Of a stretch of 13,958 bases of DNA, positions 1 through 5,156 are shown piece by piece. The notes beneath the pieces were generated by a model. The model saw only the letters and a list, made by a program, of their open reading frames with translations. It had not been told where the DNA came from and searched no databases. Source of the stretch: CALJIC01 sp039805565 (GTDB lineage Bacteria; Chloroflexota; Chloroflexia; Chloroflexales; Roseiflexaceae); NCBI GenBank assembly GCA_039805565.1, contig JBDLTZ010000027.1, positions 1 to 13,958 on the forward strand. Direction: 5' to 3'. Position numbers and translations under genes: made by a program. Positions within the stretch are counted from its first letter, which is position 1, and each line of letters starts with the position of its first letter.

Positions 1-1
1 G

Positions 2-28
2 GCTGGGGTGCTGAACGCGCTCGCGTGA
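2..28 (+). CDS. possible C-terminal tail of an upstream gene (partial)
   Basis: The first bases read in frame as A-G-V-L-N-A-L-A followed by TGA at 26-28, which would suit the last residues of a protein entering from the left, 55 bases before glgA. Eight codons cannot identify a family, and an open frame this short can arise by chance in GC-rich DNA. A short inverted repeat (GCGCTC at 17-22, GAGCGC at 27-32) covers the putative stop. Confidence 0.25.
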   Translation, partial: AGVLNALA

Positions 29-83
29 GCGCCGCGCAATGTCTCAGGGCTGACCGTTTAAGCTGTCGTTTCAGGAGAGTGCT

Positions 84-1556
84 ATGGCAGACGCGCCGCT
101 GAAGATACTGATGATGGCGTCCGAGATGGTGCCGTTCGCCAAGACCGGCGGACTGGCCGACGTCGTCGGCGCGCTGCCGAAGGCGCTCAGGGCGCTGGGG
201 CACGACGTGCGAGTGGCGCTGCCGCACTACGGGCGGATCGACGGGCACAGGTTCGAGGTGCGCCCGGTGCTCGAGCCCTACCCGGTGCTGGTGGACGACC
301 AGGAGGTGCAGGCGAGCCTGGCGGTGACGGAGGTCGCGGCACCGGGGAGCGCCCTGCCGGTGTACATGGTAGAGAACTCGCACTACTTCGACCGCGAGGG
401 GATCTACATGTACGACGACGACGCCGACCGCTTCATCTTCTTCTGCCGTGCAATGCTGGAGGGGACGCGGCGGCTGGGGTGGGCGCCGGACGTCATCCAC
501 TGCCACGACTGGCACACTGCGATCGTGCCGAACTGGCTCCGGACCGTCTACCGGGACGACCCGTTCTTCGCAGAGACGGCGTGCGTCTACACGATCCACA
601 ATCTGGCCTACCAGGGCATCTTCGGCTACCGTGTGCTCGAGATCGCGGGCGTGGACGAGTACGGCTTCATCGCGCACCCGGACATCCCGCATCTGAATGA
701 CGTCGTGGACTTCATGGGGCGGGGGATCTACTACGCCGACATTGTGAACACGGTGAGCCCGACGTACGCGCAGGAGATCCTGCTGCCGGAGTACGGCGAG
801 GGGCTGGACCCCGTGCTGCGCGACCGGCGCGACCGGCTGTACGGGGTGCTGAACGGGATCGACACCGAGATCAACAACCCGGCGACCGACCCGTACATCG
901 CAGCGCGCTTCGACGCGAGCAACCTGGAGGGCAAGGCAGCCTGCAAGCTGGACCTGCAGCGCGAGGCGGGTCTGCCGCCGTCGCCCACGACGCCGGTGAT
1001 CAGCGCGATCTCGCGCCTGGCAGACCAGAAGGGGTTCGACTTGATCGACCTGATCATCGAGCCGCTGCTGCGGAACCAGGACGTGCAGGTGATCGTGCTC
1101 GGGACGGGTGACCAGCGCTACCACGACCGGTTCCAGGAGCTGCGCGCGCGCTTCCCGCAGCAGCTGGCGGTATTCCTGACGTTTAACGCGACGCTGGCGC
1201 AGAAGATCTATGCCGGATCAGACATGTTCCTGATGCCGTCGCGGTTCGAGCCATGCGGTCTGGGGCAGATGATCGCGCTGCGCTACGGGACAATCCCGGT
1301 GGCGCGCGCCACGGGCGGGCTGGCAGATACCGTACGAAACTACGACCCGGCGACGGGCGAGGGGAACGGCTTCACCTTCACGAGCTACGACTCGATGGCG
1401 CTGTACGCGGCACTAGTGCGGGCGCTGGAGACCTACCGCCACCGCGGGCTGTGGCAGCAGTTGATGCTGCGGGCGATGAACGCAGACCACTCGTGGTCGG
1501 CGTCGGCGCGGCGCTACGTGGAGCTGTACCGGCGGGCGAAGGCCGGGCGGGGATGA
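84..1556 (+). CDS. glgA: glycogen synthase (ADP-glucose type, GT5)
   Basis: The product transfers glucose from ADP-glucose to the non-reducing end of a growing alpha-1,4-glucan in cytoplasmic glycogen synthesis. The 490-residue protein has the usual length of bacterial GlgA and shows both Rossmann halves of this GT-B enzyme. Near the N-terminus, residues 8-29 carry ASEMVPFAKTGGLADVVGAL, including the KTGGL loop that contacts ADP-glucose. Further on are HCHDWHTAIVP, YTIHNLAYQGIF and NTVSPTYA, all typical of the starch/glycogen synthase catalytic domain. The C-terminal half has SRLADQKGFDL and then SRFEPCGLGQMIALRYGT with the conserved Glu of the retaining GT active site, followed by ATGGLADTV. 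The ATG at 84 is preceded by AGGAG at 73-77. No other glg gene is in the window, so it may end an operon that starts to the left. The identification is firm. Confidence 0.97.
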   Translation: MADAPLKILMMASEMVPFAKTGGLADVVGALPKALRALGHDVRVALPHYGRIDGHRFEVRPVLEPYPVLVDDQEVQASLAVTEVAAPGSALPVYMVENSHYFDREGIYMYDDDADRFIFFCRAMLEGTRRLGWAPDVIHCHDWHTAIVPNWLRTVYRDDPFFAETACVYTIHNLAYQGIFGYRVLEIAGVDEYGFIAHPDIPHLNDVVDFMGRGIYYADIVNTVSPTYAQEILLPEYGEGLDPVLRDRRDRLYGVLNGIDTEINNPATDPYIAARFDASNLEGKAACKLDLQREAGLPPSPTTPVISAISRLADQKGFDLIDLIIEPLLRNQDVQVIVLGTGDQRYHDRFQELRARFPQQLAVFLTFNATLAQKIYAGSDMFLMPSRFEPCGLGQMIALRYGTIPVARATGGLADTVRNYDPATGEGNGFTFTSYDSMALYAALVRALETYRHRGLWQQLMLRAMNADHSWSASARRYVELYRRAKAGRG

Positions 1557-1560
1557 GGAT

Positions 1561-1609
1561 CGAGTGCTGAGATTCGAGGCTTGAGCCTTGAGGCTCGAGG
1601 CTTGAGTGC
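1561..1609. repeat. heptamer tandem array 1 (seven degenerate units)
   Basis: Right after the glgA stop the sequence runs in 7-base units: CGAGTGC, TGAGATT, CGAGGCT, TGAGCCT, TGAGGCT, CGAGGCT, TGAGTGC. Every unit begins with a pyrimidine followed by GAG. The period is exact over 49 bases although the units are imperfect. Two other arrays of the same period but different unit lie at 3011-3052 and 13136-13156. Confidence 0.8.
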
Positions 1610-1641
1610 AGCACGCCAAAGGCGTTCTCAGCGCAGCCGAG

Positions 1642-1666
1642 TGTGCGAGGTGTTGAGGCTCGCACA
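1642..1666. repeat. inverted repeat in the glgA downstream spacer
   Basis: TGTGCGAG at 1642-1649 is the exact reverse complement of CTCGCACA at 1659-1666, with a 9-base loop. No T-run follows, so it is not a classical intrinsic terminator. It lies about 30 bases upstream of the promoter at 1694-1702 and could be a 3'-end structure for glgA mRNA or a protein-binding site. The role is unknown. Confidence 0.5.
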
Positions 1667-1693
1667 GTTGGAAGCCGAGAATGGCCCAAAGCG

Positions 1694-1702
1694 TGCTATA
1701 AT
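1694..1702 (+). promoter_or_regulatory. extended -10 promoter (TGCTATAAT)
   Basis: TGCTATAAT is a perfect TATAAT with the TG-N extension, the kind of sigma-70-family -10 element that can work without a good -35. A TTGGAA at 1668-1673 is 23 bases upstream, too far for normal spacing. Initiation near 1709 would leave a leader of about 90 bases before the ATG at 1800. The same nonamer occurs in front of the tRNA gene at 13523-13531, which supports it as a genuine promoter form in this genome. Confidence 0.65.
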
Positions 1703-1799
1703 TGAAAATGCCTATCAATTCCCCCCGGCAGCAGGCGTGCAGCTCCCACGATCCACGGGGACATTCGGCCGCCCACGCAGCGGTCGCAGGAGCAACACG

Positions 1800-2096
1800 A
1801 TGGCAACTCTCCGCTTGAACACGACCGGCGAGCTTTCTCTGACTCTGGCGGGCGCCGCCGAGAACCATGTGCTGATGACGCTGCGCCGCTGGCCACACTG
1901 GCTGCGGGCGAATGTCGAGCGCAGCCCCGATGACCAAGCGCAGTGCCTCTCAGTGACGCTGGTAGCCGACCCGGTCTACGAGCCGACGCTGCGCGGCATT
2001 CTGAAGCATGGCTTCGGCATGACCTTCCCGAGCGACGGCGGCGACAACACCACGATGACCGTCCCCGTGACGCCGACGCCGCGGAAGCGACGGTGA
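1800..2096 (+). CDS. 98-residue protein of unknown function
   Basis: I do not recognise a family. The start at 1800 is chosen because AGGAG at 1788-1792 sits seven bases before the ATG; a longer frame from 1581 would run through the heptamer array and across the promoter. The product begins MATLRLNTTGELSLTLAGA, has alternating hydrophobic residues suggesting beta strands, two Trp in RRWPHWLRAN near residues 29-38, and ends in a basic tail (PTPRKRR). No signal peptide or membrane segment is visible. Its TGA overlaps the GTG start of the hydrolase gene by four bases (GTGA), so the two are probably translationally coupled and may act together. An accessory or regulatory role for the hydrolase is only a guess. 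Confidence 0.7.
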   Translation: MATLRLNTTGELSLTLAGAAENHVLMTLRRWPHWLRANVERSPDDQAQCLSVTLVADPVYEPTLRGILKHGFGMTFPSDGGDNTTMTVPVTPTPRKRR

Positions 2097-3046
2097 GGCG
2101 CGACGGCCGAGGCCAGTGGCTGACGTGGGGCGTGAGCGTCCTAAACGCGGCTCTGGGCGACTACCTCCACAGTCGATCGAACGGACTGGCGATCGAGGCG
2201 GCCTGCTACCACCGCGGGGCCCGGCTGAACCTCACACCCAATGCCTTGCGCGCGGCGCACCCCGCGATCACACCGCGGCTGTGCGTGCTCGTCCACGGGC
2301 TGGGGTGCCACGAGGGGATCTGGGAGTTCCCACCTGACCCCGGCGATGAGGAACCCTCGTCGTACGGGGCGCTGCTGCATCTGGAGCTGGGCTACACCCC
2401 GTTCGCCGTCCGCTACAACACCGGTCTCGCGGTCGCCGAGAGCGGCTGCCGGCTGGCGGGGCTGCTCGCGGAGCTGACGGCGGCCTACCCGGGAGCGATC
2501 GAGGAGATCGTCCTGATCGGGCACAGCATGGGCGGGCTGGTGGCACGCCAGGCCGCGCTGACCGCAGCGCGCGACGGCGCAGCATGGGCGGCCCGGCTCA
2601 CGCGGGTCTTCTACCTTGGGACGCCGCATGACGGGGCTGACCTGGCGCGGCTTGGGCACACGGCGGCAGCGGTGCTCGAGGCCGTGCCAAACCCGGTCAC
2701 GCGGCTGATCGGCACTGTCATCAACACGCGCAGCGAGGGCATCAAGGATCTGCGGCTGGGGGCGGGCAGCTGCGCCACAGACGCGTGGCCCGCCCACGTC
2801 CAGCAGTATGTGATCGCCGGGGCGCTCGGCGGGGACCCAGAGCACCCGGTGAGCTGGCTGATGGGCGATGGACTGGTGCGGCTGCCGGGCGACATGGCCA
2901 GGTACGGCGTTCCGGCCGCGCACGTGCGACTGCTCCCGGCCACGCACCATATGCGCCTGACACGCGACCCCGAGGTGTACCGACTGGTCAAGGACTGGTG
3001 CGCAGGGACGAACGCTGAACGCCGAACGCTGAACGCCGAACGCTAA
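2093..3046 (+). CDS. alpha/beta-hydrolase, PGAP1/DUF676-like esterase or lipase
   Basis: This is a probable serine esterase or lipase; the substrate cannot be read from sequence. With the GTG start at 2093 the protein has 317 residues. The oxyanion strand-loop is LCVLVHGLG at residues 63-71, the nucleophile elbow is GHSMGG with Ser145, YLGTPHDGADL lies at 174-184, the likely acid is Asp259 in MGDGLV, and the likely catalytic His is His285 or His286 in ATHHM. This order matches PGAP1-like and lipase-type alpha/beta-hydrolases. The longer frame from 1943 is rejected because its first 50 codons fully overlap the 98-residue gene; GGAAG lies five bases before the GTG. No signal peptide is evident, so it is probably cytoplasmic. 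The last eleven residues (NAERRTLNAER) are encoded by a heptamer tandem array and are probably not part of the ancestral fold. Confidence 0.88.
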   Translation: MRRDGRGQWLTWGVSVLNAALGDYLHSRSNGLAIEAACYHRGARLNLTPNALRAAHPAITPRLCVLVHGLGCHEGIWEFPPDPGDEEPSSYGALLHLELGYTPFAVRYNTGLAVAESGCRLAGLLAELTAAYPGAIEEIVLIGHSMGGLVARQAALTAARDGAAWAARLTRVFYLGTPHDGADLARLGHTAAAVLEAVPNPVTRLIGTVINTRSEGIKDLRLGAGSCATDAWPAHVQQYVIAGALGGDPEHPVSWLMGDGLVRLPGDMARYGVPAAHVRLLPATHHMRLTRDPEVYRLVKDWCAGTNAERRTLNAER

Positions 3047-3052
3047 ACGCCA
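3011..3052. repeat. heptamer tandem array 2, overlapping the hydrolase stop
   Basis: Six units of AACGCYR occur in register: AACGCTG, AACGCCG, AACGCTG, AACGCCG, AACGCTA, AACGCCA. The first four units alternate CTG and CCG, giving a 14-base super-repeat. The array starts inside the hydrolase coding sequence, and the fifth unit supplies its TAA stop (3044-3046). Confidence 0.9.
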
Positions 3053-3054
3053 AA

Positions 3055-3070
3055 GTGGTGCATGCACCAC
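3055..3070. repeat. perfect 16-base palindrome
   Basis: GTGGTGCATGCACCAC equals its own reverse complement over all 16 bases. It lies three bases after the heptamer array, in the spacer between the hydrolase and the 88-residue gene. It could be an operator for a dimeric regulator or part of a repeat element with the hairpin that follows. A looser CGGTG/CACCG inverted repeat around GCATGA occurs at 3180-3195. Confidence 0.6.
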
Positions 3071-3080
3071 ATCTGTTGTG

Positions 3081-3127
3081 TTGAGCGCGGCGAAGCATCT
3101 CTGGCAGGGACTCTTCGCTGCGCTCAG
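3081..3127. repeat. REP-like hairpin element (15-bp stem)
   Basis: The left arm 3081-3095 (TTGAGCGCGGCGAAG) pairs with the right arm 3113-3127 (CTTCGCTGCGCTCAG) in all 15 positions, two of them G-U. The 17-base loop can form a further short stem (TCTC at 3098-3101 with GGGA at 3107-3110). The arms resemble a CTGAGCGCAGCGAAG-type repeat that I recall as common between genes in environmental bacterial genomes, where chance translation gives SERSEE-like peptides. It is probably a dispersed non-coding repeat; folding as RNA or cruciform is inferred. Confidence 0.7.
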
Positions 3128-3240
3128 AGTGATAAGACTCGTACCTGATGACCCGGCCAAGCCTGAGGGCGTCAGGAAGCGGTGCATGACCACCGAGAAG
3201 GCTCGATTGCTCCGCCCGCAGCTGTAAGGAGGACGCCGGC

Positions 3241-3507
3241 ATGCACACACTTTCGCAGGAGCAGATTCGCGGCCTGGCCGACCTGGCGCTCGATGCTCTG
3301 GCGGCGGGGGTGGATGTGACCGAAACTACACACGCAGCGATCGCGCGGCAGCCGTTCGAGGTCATGGAGCGGGCCGGGCTGGCGCTGCCGCCGGTTCTGC
3401 TGGTGGAGCGGATCGAGCGGTCGGTGCGCGGCCAGGTATACAACTCGCTGCGGGCGGCGCATCGTGCGGCCGCCGCGCTCAACGATGCCGCCTGGCGGCT
3501 CCTCTAG
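3241..3507 (+). CDS. 88-residue protein of unknown function
   Basis: I do not recognise a family. The ATG at 3241 is preceded by a strong AAGGAGG site at 3227-3233, which makes the gene credible and fixes the start. The product (MHTLSQEQIRGLADLALDAL...) looks almost wholly alpha-helical, rich in Ala and Leu, with no transmembrane stretch, signal peptide or cysteine. A hydrophobic LALPPVLLVERIERSV segment near residues 47-62 could be a packing helix. The gene is convergent with glcE, and the two stop codons interlock: its TAG occupies 3505-3507 while the glcE TAG on the other strand occupies 3506-3504. The upstream spacer (3047-3240) contains an array, a palindrome and a hairpin but no clear -10 box. 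Confidence 0.7.
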   Translation: MHTLSQEQIRGLADLALDALAAGVDVTETTHAAIARQPFEVMERAGLALPPVLLVERIERSVRGQVYNSLRAAHRAAAALNDAAWRLL

Positions 3508-4772
3508 ATCCCCCCAATGTATCTCCCCGAGTTCACGATCCCGCGCGGGTCCCACAGAGCCTTGAGGCGGCGCATGATAACGATCGAAGGCGGCGGCGGC
3601 CCCCACAGGTCGAGGTGCTCACGCAGGGCGCCTGAGGCGTGCTCGACGACAGCGTAGCCGCCGAGGAGCGCGAGGCGTGCGCGCAGGGCCGCGAGGCGCA
3701 CGGCCGTCTCGGTGTGCTCGTGCTCGTCGGCAGGCCAGCGGGCGTAGGCGAGGCCGACGCCTGGCCAGAGCAGCGACTCAGCGTCGGCGGGCTGCTGGCG
3801 CTCAAGCTCGGCGGCGAGGGCGGCAAGGGATGCGGGCGATGCGCCGACACGCAGGACGACCTCATGGGCGGCGGTGGGGCGCGGGCGGGAAAACTCCGCG
3901 ACGTTGCGCCACGCGAAGGCAGCCTCTTCCTCGCTGAGCTCCTGGGCGTCCACGCCCGCACTCTCGGCACGCACGCGGGCTTCGCGCAGCTGGCGCGCGA
4001 CGCCAGCCGGGACACCGGCGAAGCGGGCGAGGAGCAGCACCGAGCGCTCGGGATGCGCCGGCAGCCTCTCGCCTCCCGGCGCCCCCTCCCTGCCGCGGGA
4101 AAGGGGGTGACTCTGCTCTGGCTCGGGGAGGATGGCGAGACTAACGGGCGCGAGCGGGGGCTGGCGCAGGATCTCCGCGAGGGCGAGGGCCTGAGCGCGC
4201 GAGGGGCAGGCGAGGGAGAGGGTGGCGACGTGCCCGGAGCGCGGGGCGAGCTTGAAGGTGACCTCGGCGATCACACCGAGGGTGCCGAGCGCGCCGATGT
4301 GGAGCTTGTGCGTGTCGTAGCCAGCGACATTCTTGACGACGCGGCCGCCGCTCTTGACGAGGCGGCCATCGCCGAGAGCCACACGCATGCCGAGCACCCA
4401 ATCGCGCGGGGCGCCGTAGCCGAGTCGCAGGGGACCGCTGAGGCCAGCGGCGAGCAGACCGCCGACAGTGGCGCCCTCGGCGGCGGGCGGGTCCCAGGGG
4501 AGCCACTGACCATACTGGCCGAGGTGCGTGTTAAGGGCGGCAAGGGTCACGCCGGCCTCGACGGTGACGGTGAGGTCGGCGGGGGTGTGCTCGACGACGC
4601 GGGCGAGGCCGAGGGTGCTGAGGCTCAGCGCGCCCGCAGGAGGCGCGCCGCCGACGTGCTGGTGAAGGCCGGCGCCGCGGGGCACGACCGGCTGAGAGTC
4701 GGCGGAGGCGGCACGCAGGGCCTCGGCGAGCTCATGCGCGGTGGTAGGGGTAACAGAGTCGGTCAGTTGCAT
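3504..4772 (-). CDS. glcE: glycolate oxidase FAD-binding subunit GlcE
   Basis: GlcE is the smaller flavoprotein subunit of the GlcDEF complex, which oxidises glycolate (or a related 2-hydroxyacid) to the 2-oxoacid. The 422-residue protein has the FAD-binding type 4 (PCMH) fold: PRGAGLHQHVGG at residues 31-42, WDPPAAEGATVGGLLAAG at 93-110, RDWVLGMRVALGDG at 123-136, KSGGRVVKNVAGYDTHKL at 140-157, and GALGTLGVIAEVTFKLAPR at 160-178. The C-terminus has LKALWDPRGIVNSGRY, typical of this family. The ATG at 4772 has a weak AGGA upstream. Residues about 217-242 (from PEPEQSHPLSRGREG to PAHPER) look like a low-complexity insert encoded by a GC-rich hairpin repeat. glcD lies 3.3 kb upstream on the same strand; no glcF is present here. 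GlcE is usually shorter, consistent with the insert. Confidence 0.9.
   Translation of the reverse strand: MQLTDSVTPTTAHELAEALRAASADSQPVVPRGAGLHQHVGGAPPAGALSLSTLGLARVVEHTPADLTVTVEAGVTLAALNTHLGQYGQWLPWDPPAAEGATVGGLLAAGLSGPLRLGYGAPRDWVLGMRVALGDGRLVKSGGRVVKNVAGYDTHKLHIGALGTLGVIAEVTFKLAPRSGHVATLSLACPSRAQALALAEILRQPPLAPVSLAILPEPEQSHPLSRGREGAPGGERLPAHPERSVLLLARFAGVPAGVARQLREARVRAESAGVDAQELSEEEAAFAWRNVAEFSRPRPTAAHEVVLRVGASPASLAALAAELERQQPADAESLLWPGVGLAYARWPADEHEHTETAVRLAALRARLALLGGYAVVEHASGALREHLDLWGPPPPSIVIMRRLKALWDPRGIVNSGRYIGGI
4047..4124. repeat. GC-rich hairpin repeat apparently inserted in frame in glcE
   Basis: This stretch contains CCCCCT at 4082-4087 and AGGGGG at 4102-4107 around a CCGCGG centre (4093-4098), forming an imperfect hairpin. 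Its style matches the C-rich/G-rich inverted repeats at 9852-9927 rather than the surrounding codons. On the - strand it stays open and encodes roughly residues 217-242 of GlcE, a Pro/Gly/Arg-rich segment between conserved parts of the protein. Boundaries are approximate. Confidence 0.5.
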
Positions 4773-5156
4773 AGAGTCATTCCTAACGCGCCCTCTTGAT
4801 AGCGGCTCATGTGCGAACAGAACGTGTGTTTGCAGGAGCGAGAGGAGGCCCCTTACCCCGGCCCTCCGCTCCCTGCCCCAGGAGATTCACCTCAGCGTGA
4901 TGCGCCAAACTGCTCACTCGCACCGATTTTCTGACCACATCTGAGCGATAGCAATGGGCGTGCTCCACGCGGCTGCTTGCATCGGCTGCGACGGCGAGCG
5001 CTCGGGCTGGGCGGGCGGGCGACGGCGCAGGAAGGCGGGCGGACTGGCACCGACGCCACTTTCACGAAGCGGAAAGACGATCAGGCTCGTGCGCACGCAG
5101 AGACGTGGCCGTGCACAACTCCCATGCAGCCGAGCAGCGTAAGCGTAGGTCCGGCC
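4773..5156. other. 384-base intergenic gap between the glycosyltransferase and glcE
   Basis: I see no gene I can support. Short open frames on both strands lack ribosome sites and recognisable sequence. Around 4832-4876 there is a C-rich stretch similar in style to the hairpin repeats at 4047-4124 and 9852-9927. The glcE promoter may lie here, since the gap is far longer than the 0-19-base gaps in the glcD run, but I cannot point to a convincing -10/-35 pair. No T-tract terminator follows the glycosyltransferase stop. Confidence 0.5.

Noticed and set aside
2141..3250. A 369-codon - frame opposite the hydrolase
   Set aside because: The opposite strand has a catalytic Ser motif and family order; this frame runs through the hairpin, palindrome and heptamer array.
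3639..4799. A 386-codon + frame opposite glcE
   Set aside because: Low-complexity Gly/Ala/Glu/Arg composition and full overlap with a well-supported flavoprotein gene.
4820..4831. SOS-box-like GAAC-N4-GTTT upstream of glcE
   Set aside because: One mismatch in a short motif, no damage-response gene nearby; chance occurrence is likely.
4914..5096. 60-codon - frame in the gap upstream of glcE
   Set aside because: No ribosome site, Pro/Arg-rich composition, and no similarity I can recognise.
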